From an uncultured Alphaproteobacteria bacterium (lineage in GTDB: Bacteria; Pseudomonadota; Alphaproteobacteria; Thalassobaculales; Thalassobaculaceae): a stretch of DNA of 64,000 nt. The stretch is taken from assembly GCA_902629125.1 (NCBI GenBank), contig CACOPQ010000002.1, forward strand, positions 112,180-176,179, in the 5' to 3' direction. How positions within the stretch are numbered: the stretch's first letter is position 1; every line of letters starts with the position of its first letter. Shown here piece after piece: positions 9,810 to 18,420 of the stretch. The notes under the pieces are model-generated. The model saw only the letters and a list, made by a program, of their open reading frames with translations, made no database searches and had not been told where the DNA came from. A program made the position numbers and the translations under genes.

Positions 9810-10713
9810 GCATGTAGCTGTATTGATGGGTGGGTGGTCGACTGAACGAGATGTATCGATTTCAAGTGGGTTGGCGTGTGCGCAAGCATTGCAGTCTTCA
9901 GGTTTTCAAGTAACAAAAATTGACGTTGATCGAAATATTTCGTCAGTTCTTGCAAAATTGAAACCCGATGTTTGTTTTAATGCGCTCCACGGACCGATTG
10001 GAGAGGATGGGAATATTCAAGGTCTTTTGAATATTATGGGGATACCCTATACACATTCCGGTGTTCAAGCCTCAGCTATTGCGATGGACAAGATTAGGAC
10101 TAAAGAGATCTGTTCGAAAGCGGGGTTGTCGTGTCCTGAAGGGTGCTCCCTTTCAAGAAACGACATTTCTATTTTAGAGCTAGAAAAAAGACCGTTCGTG
10201 ATTAAGCCAAAATCTCAGGGATCTAGTGTAGGGGTACATATTGTCCACCCAAAAGACGAATATATACCCTTTCTAGAAAAATGGCCATATGGAGAGGAAA
10301 TAGTTATTGAAAAATTTATACCAGGTCGAGAGCTTACCGTCGGTGTCCTGAATGGCATTGCACTATGTGTCACGGAAATAACCTCGGAGCGCGGGTTTTA
10401 TGATTTTAGCGCAAAATACGAGCCTGGTGGCTCTAAACACATAATACCTGCAGACCTTCCAGATATAATATCCCGTAAGGCACTTGATCAAGCAGTGATA
10501 GCTCATAAAATGTTAGGATGTAGAGGACTTACTCGCTCCGACTTTCGATATGACGATACGCAGGGAAGTCCTGGCGAACTGTATTTTTTAGAAATTAACA
10601 CTCAGCCTGGCATGACGTCTACATCTTTAGTGCCTGAACAGGCATCGTATGCGGGAATGACATTTTCAGAATTATTGGTTCAATTGTTGGGGGCTGCGGA
10701 ATGCGATCTCTAA
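9802..10713 (+). CDS. ddl: D-alanine--D-alanine ligase Ddl
   Basis: ATP-grasp enzyme that joins two D-alanines for MurF. The 303-residue length is typical of the DdlB form found in dcw clusters. Visible landmarks are the GGWSTERDVS opening, NALHGPIGEDG, KPKSQGSSVGV for ATP binding, and the metal-binding LEINTQPGMTSTS near the end. ATG at 9802 overlaps the end of murB, and the gene overlaps ftsQ by 13 bases. The position between murB and ftsQ is the canonical alphaproteobacterial order. Confidence 0.96.
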   Translation: MNKHVAVLMGGWSTERDVSISSGLACAQALQSSGFQVTKIDVDRNISSVLAKLKPDVCFNALHGPIGEDGNIQGLLNIMGIPYTHSGVQASAIAMDKIRTKEICSKAGLSCPEGCSLSRNDISILELEKRPFVIKPKSQGSSVGVHIVHPKDEYIPFLEKWPYGEEIVIEKFIPGRELTVGVLNGIALCVTEITSERGFYDFSAKYEPGGSKHIIPADLPDIISRKALDQAVIAHKMLGCRGLTRSDFRYDDTQGSPGELYFLEINTQPGMTSTSLVPEQASYAGMTFSELLVQLLGAAECDL

Positions 10714-11555
10714 GACGCCGTGCGTTTGAAAGAAAACAGAAGGCAACAAGATTTTTTAATGCCTGGTTTTATTCAAAAATGAAAAGAAAAAAGGTTTTAC
10801 TTGGAATAGTTCTGTTTGGAAGTATTTCCGCTTTTTACGTCTTTAATGAGAACAAATATTTAGAATCTCAACTTAGAGGTAAGCTTATTGAAGTTTCCGG
10901 TAATATTTCGAAAGCGGCGGGGCTAATCGTACAAGAAGTAGTTGTTGAAGGTCGATCAAAAACTCGGAAAAACGCTCTGCTACAAGCATTACAAGTTTCA
11001 GAAGGAGATAATATTCTGACGATAAACATTACGGAAATGAAAGACCGTATAAATAAATTGCCATGGGTTAAGTTTGCACGAATAGAACGTCATTTTCCAA
11101 ATAAGATATCTCTAACTCTAGTTGAGCGAACGCCAATGGCTCGATGGCAGACGAATAGAATGCTCAAACTTATCGATGACCATGGAGATGTTATACCTGT
11201 CGTTGATCTGACGAGTTTTTCAAATTTACCAATAATTATCGGCAAAAATGCTCCAAAAATAGCCGGTCAAATTCTAAGGACGCTGTCTAACGAACCGCAT
11301 CTATTCAGACGAGTTAAATCTCTTACATTAGTAAGCGATAGAAGATGGGATGTGGAACTCGATAATCAAATTAATGTACATCTGCCAGAGAAAAATCCTG
11401 GAAAAGCTTGGACACATCTAGCGACCGTGGAACAAGGTCACAATATTTTTGGAGACCAAGTTCAAGGAATAGATATGAGGCTGGAAAACCAATTAATTAT
11501 AAAAATAGAAAAAAACAAATCCTCCCCAGGTAAGGTGAGAGGAAGAAACACCTAG
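10701..11555 (+). CDS. ftsQ: Cell division protein FtsQ
   Basis: Bitopic inner-membrane divisome protein that links early and late division proteins. The 284 residues contain a basic cytoplasmic N-terminus, one membrane segment at about residues 31-48 (KVLLGIVLFGSISAFYVF), then a POTRA domain from about residue 78 (VQEVVVEGRSKT) and the FtsQ beta domain with LVERTPMARWQ. It is less conserved than its neighbours, but the architecture and location between ddl and ftsA leave little doubt. Confidence 0.92.
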   Translation: MRSLRRRAFERKQKATRFFNAWFYSKMKRKKVLLGIVLFGSISAFYVFNENKYLESQLRGKLIEVSGNISKAAGLIVQEVVVEGRSKTRKNALLQALQVSEGDNILTINITEMKDRINKLPWVKFARIERHFPNKISLTLVERTPMARWQTNRMLKLIDDHGDVIPVVDLTSFSNLPIIIGKNAPKIAGQILRTLSNEPHLFRRVKSLTLVSDRRWDVELDNQINVHLPEKNPGKAWTHLATVEQGHNIFGDQVQGIDMRLENQLIIKIEKNKSSPGKVRGRNT

Positions 11556-11575
11556 CAGACATAGGGCGCAAATAA

Positions 11576-12859
11576 TTGAGAAATAAAATAATAAAACAAA
11601 AGGGTGATCTGTTAGCAGCATTAGACATTGGTTCTACCAAGACGTGTTGTTTTATTGCCCGAGTAGAAAACCTTAAAAGTCAGAGAGGGGATCATGATCT
11701 TCCTAAATTTAGTGTTTTGGGCATTGGACACAAAGCCAGCGAAGGTGTTAGAGGCGGCGCTATAATAGATATGGAAGCGAGTGAGATTTCTATAAGGCGT
11801 GCAGTACAAGCAGCAGAAACAATGGCGAAAGAAACGATAGGCAATGTTTGTGTAAATCTTTCTAGCGGTGCTCCCACCTCCCACTCACTTGGTGCCGAAG
11901 TATCGATTAATGGGCATCGCATAGTTGATGCAGACTTGGACACTATTCTAGGGCAAGGGAAAACGGCCCATATAGATGATGGTTCAGAGTTAATACATCT
12001 ATTTCCAATAGACTTTTGCATAGATGGACACCGTGGCATTAAGGACCCGCGGGGTATGTCAGGTCAAAACCTGTCCGCAAGAATGCACATGGTTACCGCT
12101 CTTTCAGGTCCTATCAGAAATTCAACGGTAGTTGTCGAAAGATGCCATCTAAAAGCAGAGAGTTTCGTGGTGTCGCCATACGCCTCGGGTTTAGCTTGTT
12201 TAGTTGAAGACGAAATGGACCTCGGAGCGACGGTGGTTGATATGGGGGGCGGGACGACGACAATCGCAATATTTTTTGATGGTAACGTTGTGTTCACGGA
12301 TTGCATTCCGCTTGGAGGAAAACACATAACAAACGATATTGCGAGAGGGTTATCAACTTCAGTCGTCAACGCGGAACGCATCAAAACGTTGCATGGTAAC
12401 GCATTTCTTTCACCTATTGAAGATCGGGAAACTATTGAAATTCCGCAAATCGGTGAAGAAAATAGTTCTCCGCCGAATCTTGTTGCTAAGTCAAAAGTAA
12501 TCCAGATCATTCAACCTAGGGTAGAGGAAACTTTGGAGCTTGTTAGAGAACGTATTTCTAATTCTGGTTTTGAAGGAATAGCGGGGCATAGGATAGTTTT
12601 GACGGGTGGAGCTAGCCAGTTGCCTGGTATGCGAGAGATTGTCCAAGCGAAATTTAAAAAACAAGTGCGGGTCGGCAAACCTCTTCGAGTTAATGGCTTA
12701 GCAGATAGTGTTTCAGGACCTGCATTTTCTACCTGTGTGGGACTGTTGTCCTATGCTGTCGATACGGGATTCGATCGATCCAAAATTATTGGGTCTGGTC
12801 AGAATGAACCTACTGGAATGTTAGGTAGGGTTAGCTCTTGGATAAGGGAGAATTTTTAG
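11576..12859 (+). CDS. ftsA: Cell division protein FtsA
   Basis: Actin-like ATPase that tethers FtsZ to the membrane. The nucleotide-binding phosphate loop ALDIGSTKTCC begins at residue 15, the second phosphate loop is VVDMGGGTTTI, and the adenosine motif is LTGGASQLPGM. The C-terminus ends in an amphipathic stretch (LGRVSSWIRENF) fitting the known membrane-targeting helix. The start is TTG at 11576. No ATG is available before the conserved N-terminal strand, so a weak start seems genuine, although the upstream ribosome site (AGGG) is poor. The length of 427 is normal. Confidence 0.95.
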   Translation: MRNKIIKQKGDLLAALDIGSTKTCCFIARVENLKSQRGDHDLPKFSVLGIGHKASEGVRGGAIIDMEASEISIRRAVQAAETMAKETIGNVCVNLSSGAPTSHSLGAEVSINGHRIVDADLDTILGQGKTAHIDDGSELIHLFPIDFCIDGHRGIKDPRGMSGQNLSARMHMVTALSGPIRNSTVVVERCHLKAESFVVSPYASGLACLVEDEMDLGATVVDMGGGTTTIAIFFDGNVVFTDCIPLGGKHITNDIARGLSTSVVNAERIKTLHGNAFLSPIEDRETIEIPQIGEENSSPPNLVAKSKVIQIIQPRVEETLELVRERISNSGFEGIAGHRIVLTGGASQLPGMREIVQAKFKKQVRVGKPLRVNGLADSVSGPAFSTCVGLLSYAVDTGFDRSKIIGSGQNEPTGMLGRVSSWIRENF

Positions 12860-12861
12860 TA

Positions 12862-13032
12862 ATGACAAATCAACAAACCTTAAATATTTCGGTCGCATTC
12901 AATGGTGCGTGTCGATGTCAATGTTCCATGCCGAGATCTAATCCGATTAATACCATAAATAGGTTAGATCTTGAATCAGTACCTCGGAAAGAAAATAAAA
13001 TAATGACAACGCAAAAAAATGTGGAGGCTTAA
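12862..13032 (+). CDS. Possible small protein between ftsA and ftsZ
   Basis: A 56-codon frame fills the whole gap between ftsA and ftsZ, and its TAA directly touches the ftsZ ATG. ATG at 12862 follows the ftsA stop by two bases, with an AGGGAG sequence some 13 bases upstream. The predicted peptide is polar with a cysteine cluster (ACRCQC), a basic middle and no membrane segment. I do not recognise it. Tight packing on both sides is what one expects of a dcw gene, but the frame could equally be a leader or a chance opening in a regulatory spacer that also holds the ftsZ ribosome site (GTGGAGG). Confidence 0.35.
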   Translation: MTNQQTLNISVAFNGACRCQCSMPRSNPINTINRLDLESVPRKENKIMTTQKNVEA

Positions 13033-14739
13033 ATGACTATAAACTTTTCAACACCGCACGACGATATTGAAATGAAACCAAGGATCACAGTTGTTGGTGT
13101 GGGTGGAGCTGGCGGTAACGCTGTTAATAACATGATTCAGTCAAACCTGGAAGGTGTGGAATTCATAGCTACGAATACGGATAGTCAAGCATTAGGACAA
13201 TCGCTTGCTGGTCGCCGTTTGCAGCTTGGGAACACGGTGACTCAGGGCCTTGGTGCAGGGTCGCGGCCAGATGTTGGGAAAGCCGCTGCAGAAGAAGCGA
13301 TAGAAGAACTGCTCGTAGAACTTGACGACAGTAACATGGTTTTCATTACCGCCGGAATGGGCGGTGGTACCGGTACGGGGGCCGCTCCTGTAATTGCCCA
13401 AGCTGCTCGTGAGCGAGGTATACTTACGGTAGGGGTTGTTACGAAACCTTTTCATTTTGAAGGCGCCCATAGAATGCGTTTAGCAGACCAGGGCATCGAG
13501 GAATTAACAAAATATGTTGATACACTGATAATAATCCCTAATCAAAACCTCTTCAGAATAGCTAATGAAAAGACAACTTTTGCGGACGCGTTCCATATGG
13601 CAGATAACGTGCTTCATCAAGGAGTAAGGGGAGTTACGGATCTTATGGTCATGCCAGGCCTAATCAATTTGGATTTTGCAGATATAAGAACTGTGATGAG
13701 TGAGATGGGTAAAGCCATGATGGGAACTGGAGAGGCAAGTGGTGAGAAAAGAGCTATAGATGCTGCGGAGTCGGCCATTAAAAATCCACTTCTTGATGAT
13801 ATATCAATGAAGGGTGCTCGAGGGGTTTTAATTAACATTACGGGAGGCATGGATATGACATTATTTGAGGTTGATGAAGCTGCCAATCGTATTAGGGAGG
13901 AAGTTGATGTGGATGCTAATATTATTTTTGGTTCTACATTTGACGAAAAACTCGACGGTCTAATGCGGGTCTCGGTGGTGGCCACAGGCATCGCAGTAGA
14001 AAATAGCAATACAAAACCGAAGCCGCAAATGACTTTGGTATCTAGTCGAAAAGATCCTGTAGCTGCGACATCGGAGGCAGATCAGATAGAAAGTGATAAA
14101 TCTGGTGTGGAACAGCAAAAATTGGTGCAGAACCAAGAACCAGAAAATTCACAGGAATTGATGTCGTTACAGCGAACAGGTACTTTTGATGAAACTATTG
14201 AATTCAATAATGCTGCAACGACAGGTCAGCCTCTCGGGCCTGCTAGCGTTAACAATGAACTAGCGATTAGTGAAGAGGTTAAAAAGGCAGAGGTAAAGAC
14301 ACAACCGTCACTAGATGTCGATAGAATTCTAAACGCCCCTGATCAAGAAATTATAAAAACAACAGAAAAGGTTTTTAGCGAGGCATTTGTTCCGAAAGCA
14401 CCCGAAATAGCGGCTATAAAAAAGGACCAGTCATCAATGGAACCAGACCCATTTAACGCCGCAGCGCTTCTTAATACGGGAAGTGAAAAATCAAATAAAA
14501 AAAGCTTGAACCTATTTCAGAGAGTAACTGGAATTGGAAAGCGCGGAAGGGAACTTGACAGCAAACCCAAGGAAGGTCCAGATGATCAAGATAGCCTAAC
14601 TCAAAGTCAGGATAATGGATTACCGGATTATATAACAACGAAAAAAAATACGTCCGAAAGGATGGTCGAACCGGCAGAATCCTCTAAAAAGTCAATCGAC
14701 GACTCTGCTTTGGATATCCCAGCTTTTTTAAGAAGGTGA
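13033..14739 (+). CDS. ftsZ: Cell division GTPase FtsZ
   Basis: Tubulin-like GTPase that forms the cytokinetic ring. The N-terminal GTP-binding domain has [13 protein letters not shown] near residue 22 and the tubulin signature GMGGGTGTG at 108-116. The T7 loop is visible as [11 protein letters not shown]. After about residue 320 comes a poorly conserved, charged linker of over 200 residues, then the conserved C-terminal peptide LDIPAFLRR that binds FtsA and other partners. The 568-residue length and extended linker are typical of alphaproteobacteria. GGAGG lies seven bases before the ATG. Confidence 0.97.
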   Translation: MTINFSTPHDDIEMKPRITVVGVGGAGGNAVNNMIQSNLEGVEFIATNTDSQALGQSLAGRRLQLGNTVTQGLGAGSRPDVGKAAAEEAIEELLVELDDSNMVFITAGMGGGTGTGAAPVIAQAARERGILTVGVVTKPFHFEGAHRMRLADQGIEELTKYVDTLIIIPNQNLFRIANEKTTFADAFHMADNVLHQGVRGVTDLMVMPGLINLDFADIRTVMSEMGKAMMGTGEASGEKRAIDAAESAIKNPLLDDISMKGARGVLINITGGMDMTLFEVDEAANRIREEVDVDANIIFGSTFDEKLDGLMRVSVVATGIAVENSNTKPKPQMTLVSSRKDPVAATSEADQIESDKSGVEQQKLVQNQEPENSQELMSLQRTGTFDETIEFNNAATTGQPLGPASVNNELAISEEVKKAEVKTQPSLDVDRILNAPDQEIIKTTEKVFSEAFVPKAPEIAAIKKDQSSMEPDPFNAAALLNTGSEKSNKKSLNLFQRVTGIGKRGRELDSKPKEGPDDQDSLTQSQDNGLPDYITTKKNTSERMVEPAESSKKSIDDSALDIPAFLRR

Positions 14740-14767
14740 GGTAGTTTAACAAGGTCTAAAATATCAA

Positions 14768-14804
14768 TTATTACAACGAGTTACGGTGTAACAATTGGTA
14801 ATAA
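14768..14804. promoter_or_regulatory. Nested dyad symmetry in the ftsZ-lpxC gap
   Basis: The 162-base gap between ftsZ and lpxC contains a two-level inverted repeat: outer arms TTATTAC (14768-14774) and GTAATAA (14798-14804), and inner arms GTTAC (14780-14784) and GTAAC (14788-14792) around a GGT loop, separated by symmetrical 5-base internal loops. No T-run follows, so it is not a simple terminator. It could be a protein-binding site or RNA hairpin modulating lpxC. Function is inferred from symmetry only. Confidence 0.3.
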
Positions 14805-14901
14805 AAGGTGATTTGAGAAGCTTTGTATTCGTTGCTAAAAGATGTCGGGGCTTCTTAGTCATGTTTTGTTCTATTGGTGCAATACTATAGGGTAAGTTTT
14901 T

Positions 14902-15843
14902 ATGGGGTGTCATCCGACCAGTTTCGAAACAGGGGGTAAACAGCAACATACTCTCGCCGGTGAAGTTCGCTTTGAGGGTGTCACGCTTCATAAAGGTTTC
15001 GCCGGTAAACTGTTAATCAAGCCAGCCTTACCCAACCATGGAATAGTCTTTAAAAGGACTGACATAAAAGGTTCAAAGAGGCTGGTTAGGGCAAGGTGGG
15101 ATTTTGTTACTGACACTGCATTATGTACCACGGTGTCTAACGAAGGTGGTATTAGTGTATCAACAATAGAGCATTTGATGGCAGCCTTTTCTGGTTGTGG
15201 TATTGACAACGCGTTGGTCGAAATAGATTGCCCGGAAGTCCCAATTATGGATGGAAGTGCAAGGCCTTTCGTCGACATATTCGAAAAAGTTGGCCTTCAA
15301 CAGCAGAAAGCTGACAGAAAATTTATAAAGATCCTGAAGCCCATAGAGGTACTAGAAAAAGACGCGCGAATAGAACTATCGCCAGCAAAGAATTTCAGTA
15401 TTGATTTTGAAATAGATTTTAACTCAGAAGCAATTAAAGATACTTCTTTAAATATCGCTCTCGTAAACGGAGCATTTAATCACGAGATAAGTAGTGCGAG
15501 AACGTTTGGCTTTCTAGAGGATGTAGATCGTATGAGATTGGCTGGTCTAGGGCTTGGAGGGTCTTTAAAAAATGTTGTTGTCGTTGATGGTGCTAAAGTG
15601 TTGAACGATGATGGACTTCGGTTCAAAGATGAGTTCGTACGACATAAAATACTAGATTGTGTTGGCGACTTATACTTGTGTGGCGGGCCAATTATTGGTT
15701 GTGTCAAGGCCTATAAAACTGGCCATTACTTCAATAACCAACTTCTGCGAAAGTTATTTTCTGAGAAAAGTTCATGGACATGGGCTTCTCAAGAATCCGG
15801 TCATATGCTTTTTGACCATCAGCCTCAGATGGCCATAGCGTAG
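14902..15843 (+). CDS. lpxC: UDP-3-O-acyl-N-acetylglucosamine deacetylase LpxC
   Basis: Zinc hydrolase for the committed step of lipid A synthesis, which shows that the organism is a Gram-negative maker of lipopolysaccharide. The N-terminal part shows GVTLHKG, then TIEHLMAAFSGCGIDN, whose histidine is a zinc ligand, and MDGSARPFV. The C-terminal half has ARTFGFLEDV and RHKILDCVGDL, carrying the other ligands. At 313 residues it is of normal length. It follows ftsZ as in most alphaproteobacteria, though separated by 162 bases that may hold its own promoter. Confidence 0.96.
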   Translation: MGCHPTSFETGGKQQHTLAGEVRFEGVTLHKGFAGKLLIKPALPNHGIVFKRTDIKGSKRLVRARWDFVTDTALCTTVSNEGGISVSTIEHLMAAFSGCGIDNALVEIDCPEVPIMDGSARPFVDIFEKVGLQQQKADRKFIKILKPIEVLEKDARIELSPAKNFSIDFEIDFNSEAIKDTSLNIALVNGAFNHEISSARTFGFLEDVDRMRLAGLGLGGSLKNVVVVDGAKVLNDDGLRFKDEFVRHKILDCVGDLYLCGGPIIGCVKAYKTGHYFNNQLLRKLFSEKSSWTWASQESGHMLFDHQPQMAIA

Positions 15844-15862
15844 TTATATCAAACAGTAAATC

Positions 15863-15884
15863 TCGTCCTGACAGACGATTTTTC
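15863..15884 (+). terminator. Weak rho-independent terminator after lpxC
   Basis: TCGTC and GACGA form a 5-bp stem around a 6-base loop, immediately followed by a run of T, 20 bases after the lpxC stop. The stem is short but GC-rich, and the location at the end of the dcw cluster fits. The preceding AAA can extend pairing into the T-run past two mismatches. Confidence 0.45.
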
Positions 15885-16061
15885 TTATGGGTAGTTGATA
15901 TTTCCAAAAAGTCATGTGCCACCATTCCACATTGATAAAAATTTGCTATTTAAATAGACTAAAATTATTTTCCAAAAGTTTATTGCTACTGCTCGGTTAC
16001 TTCATTTACTTTGGTGGCACAGGAAAGGACATTTTTGATCGAATAAAGGGGTAATTCATTC

Positions 16062-16823
16062 ATGTCAAAAGTCGAAGTAAAAGATGACGGACCAATAAAA
16101 ACTATTATTTTGAATAGGCCAGAAAAAAGAAATGCACTCGATCAAGAGATGCTAGATAGCCTCTATCAAATATTTTCGGAGAAGGTATCGGTTGACGCTA
16201 GAGCAATTGTTCTCAGGGCTAACGGACCCTCGTTTTGTGCGGGAATAGACTTGGCTGAACGACAGCGGCAACCCTCAACTGGAGCCGTCAGTCCTGTTGA
16301 AAAAGTGTTTCATGCAATGGAGGTGAACCCATTGCCGATTGTCGCAGTTGTGCAGGGTTCGGCTATCGCTGGGGGATGTGAAATGGCATTACATTCAGAG
16401 TTTGTGGTAGCTGCCGAGACAGCAAAATTTGGTATGTCTTTGGCTCAAATTGGGCTTGCGCCAAGTTGGTTTTTGACAAAAAAGTTATTGGAGGTTGCAG
16501 GGCCAGTTAATACTAGGGAAATCTTGTTACTCGGGGATCCAATGCCATCCTCCTGGATGTTGGATAAGGGAATAATAAGCCGTGTTGCTCCTGACGCATG
16601 TTTAGAGCAAGAAGCCAACAAGATTATTCAACAACTTGCGATAAATGCGCCTCTGTCGCTTAGAGCTATGAAAGCATTAATTATTCGCGAGCTTGCATTT
16701 AGAGATGGTATTGCTCACGATGATGTCGATGAGTTGGTGACTACGGCACGAGGTAGCCAAGATGCGAAGGAAGGAATCGCAGCAAGGTTGGAAAAACGAA
16801 ATCCAAAATTTCTTGGCCATTAG
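16062..16823 (+). CDS. Enoyl-CoA hydratase/isomerase family protein
   Basis: Crotonase-fold cytoplasmic enzyme of 253 residues, normal for the family. The oxyanion-hole regions are visible as SFCAGIDLAE and GSAIAGGCEMAL, the latter with one glutamate in the usual catalytic place. The second catalytic glutamate region reads SLAQIGLAPSW instead of the usual PE.xLG form, so ordinary hydratase activity is not assured and another crotonase reaction is possible. AAGGGG nine bases before the ATG supports the start. It opens a group with an acyl-CoA dehydrogenase and a CoA-transferase, so a role in degrading an acyl-CoA of unknown structure is inferred. Confidence 0.85.
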   Translation: MSKVEVKDDGPIKTIILNRPEKRNALDQEMLDSLYQIFSEKVSVDARAIVLRANGPSFCAGIDLAERQRQPSTGAVSPVEKVFHAMEVNPLPIVAVVQGSAIAGGCEMALHSEFVVAAETAKFGMSLAQIGLAPSWFLTKKLLEVAGPVNTREILLLGDPMPSSWMLDKGIISRVAPDACLEQEANKIIQQLAINAPLSLRAMKALIIRELAFRDGIAHDDVDELVTTARGSQDAKEGIAARLEKRNPKFLGH

Positions 16824-16834
16824 GGGGGAGCTTA

Positions 16835-17173
16835 GTGTCAATTAGACTAGACAAACCATGGATTGAATTTTCCAAACAACGCGTTTCTCTTTTAACTGGT
16901 CACTTAGGAGTTTATCAATTAGGAAATCCGCAGCAAGAGATAATTTATATTGGTGTTGCTGACGCGCAATCACGTTTTGGTCTTCGGGGTGAATTGGAAA
17001 AATGGTTAGAATTTAACGATTTTACAATTAGCTTCTTTCGCTTGGAAGTAACAATGGCATACAAAACAAGACATGCGGAATTAATACAAATTTTTTTAAA
17101 TGATTTCAAACGAATGCCATTAGCAAATAAACATTTGAATGTTGCATCATGGGGCCGTTTGAGCGCGGACTAA
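16835..17173 (+). CDS. Small GIY-YIG-like protein
   Basis: A 112-residue protein beginning at GTG 16835 behind a strong GGGGGGAG ribosome site, eleven bases after the hydratase gene. The segment GVYQLGN followed by IIYIGVAD (residues about 26-43) resembles the two strands that name the GIY-YIG nuclease fold, and an arginine with nearby hydrophobics follows (FGLRGELEKWL). Related short proteins of unknown function are known, often described as GIY-YIG-like domains without demonstrated nuclease activity. No membrane segment or signal is seen. Its co-transcription with acyl-CoA genes is unexplained. A function cannot be named. Confidence 0.7.
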   Translation: MSIRLDKPWIEFSKQRVSLLTGHLGVYQLGNPQQEIIYIGVADAQSRFGLRGELEKWLEFNDFTISFFRLEVTMAYKTRHAELIQIFLNDFKRMPLANKHLNVASWGRLSAD

Positions 17174-17253
17174 ATAGCAGGTCGCTACGGTTTGGTGGAA
17201 GTAACTGAAAAACAAGGATAGGTGCTTAACCGAAGAGTGTAGAGGAGGATGGT

Positions 17254-18420
17254 TTGGACTTTACGTTAAACGAAGAACAAACAATGATTGTTGATATGGT
17301 TAGAAAATTTGTTCAGCAGGAAATTATTCCTGTGGAAAAGGATTTAGATCCTGATGCTGATGAGGTAGATCACGACACCTACGCCAAGCTGGTTGAGAAA
17401 ACAAAAGCTATGGGTCTTTATGGATTAGATACGCCACCGGAATATGGTGGCCCAGATATAAGTATGGTTACACGTACCCTTATAGCGATTGAGTGCAGCC
17501 AGCACAGGGCGGGGCTCTACGTTCCTTGTTATAATGCATTTGGGGGAGCCAGGCAGGCACAACTTTTTGAAGCTACTGATGCTCAAAAAGAGAGATACCT
17601 TTATCCGATGTTGAAAGGAGAGAAAAAGGTTTTTTTTGGATTATCAGAACCTTCAGGTGGTAGCGATCCCGCCAGGGCGATTCAAACAAAAGCAGTGCGG
17701 GATGGAAATAATCATTGGGTCCTTAATGGAACAAAATTATGGATAAGTGGAGCAGATAGAGCAGATTATGGTCTCGTTTTTGCCCGAACGGGAGGCGAGG
17801 GTAGATCGGGAGTTACAGCTTTTATTGTTGAAACGGACTGGCCGGGATTTAACGTTACTAGGGTCGTCCATACGCTTCGCTCAGCTAAATATGCTACGGA
17901 GATACATATTGAAAACCTTCGCGTCCCTCATGAAAATATTTTAGGTGAGGAAGGTGGTGGCTTCGCTATAGCTAATGACCGTCTTGCACGACAAAGGGTG
18001 CCTTATGCGGCTGAATGCTTGGGCGTTGCAATAAGAGCACATGAGATGGCGGTTGAATATTCAAAAATACGAGAGACCTTCGGAGCCACTTTATCTTCAC
18101 GTCAGGGTATACAGTGGATGCTAGTCGAAAATGAAATAGATCTAAGGTCTGCCCGACTTCTCGTGTTAGATGCCGCGGCTAAATGCGACAGTGGGCTCCC
18201 TTTTAGAACCGAATCAGCTATAGCAAAACTCGTCTGCGCGGAAAATGGGTTCAGGGTGGTTGACCGGTCGATGCAAATCCATGGAGGATTGGGGGTCGCG
18301 AAAGACCTACCATTAGAGAGATGGTTCCGAGAAATGCGTATTCGACGAATAGGCGAAGGACCTAGCGAAGTGCAAAAGCATGTTATAGCAAGAGATATAA
18401 TAGGTGCATCATTAAGATGA
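17254..18420 (+). CDS. Acyl-CoA dehydrogenase
   Basis: FAD enzyme that makes the alpha-beta double bond in an acyl-CoA. The 388 residues carry the standard N-terminal helical domain, the middle domain with FGLSEPSGGSDPA and WISGADRADYG, and a C-terminal domain with IHGGLGVAKDLPLERW and IGEGPSEVQ, whose glutamate sits where the catalytic base of many family members lies. The start is TTG at 17254 with AGGAGG five bases upstream. An ATG at codon 10 lies too far into the conserved N-terminus. It overlaps the next gene by ATGA. Chain length or branching of the substrate cannot be told. Confidence 0.92.
   Translation: MDFTLNEEQTMIVDMVRKFVQQEIIPVEKDLDPDADEVDHDTYAKLVEKTKAMGLYGLDTPPEYGGPDISMVTRTLIAIECSQHRAGLYVPCYNAFGGARQAQLFEATDAQKERYLYPMLKGEKKVFFGLSEPSGGSDPARAIQTKAVRDGNNHWVLNGTKLWISGADRADYGLVFARTGGEGRSGVTAFIVETDWPGFNVTRVVHTLRSAKYATEIHIENLRVPHENILGEEGGGFAIANDRLARQRVPYAAECLGVAIRAHEMAVEYSKIRETFGATLSSRQGIQWMLVENEIDLRSARLLVLDAAAKCDSGLPFRTESAIAKLVCAENGFRVVDRSMQIHGGLGVAKDLPLERWFREMRIRRIGEGPSEVQKHVIARDIIGASLR

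Noticed and set aside
12064..12510. 148-codon minus-strand frame opposite ftsA
   Set aside because: Antisense shadow of a conserved gene with no ribosome site and no motif.
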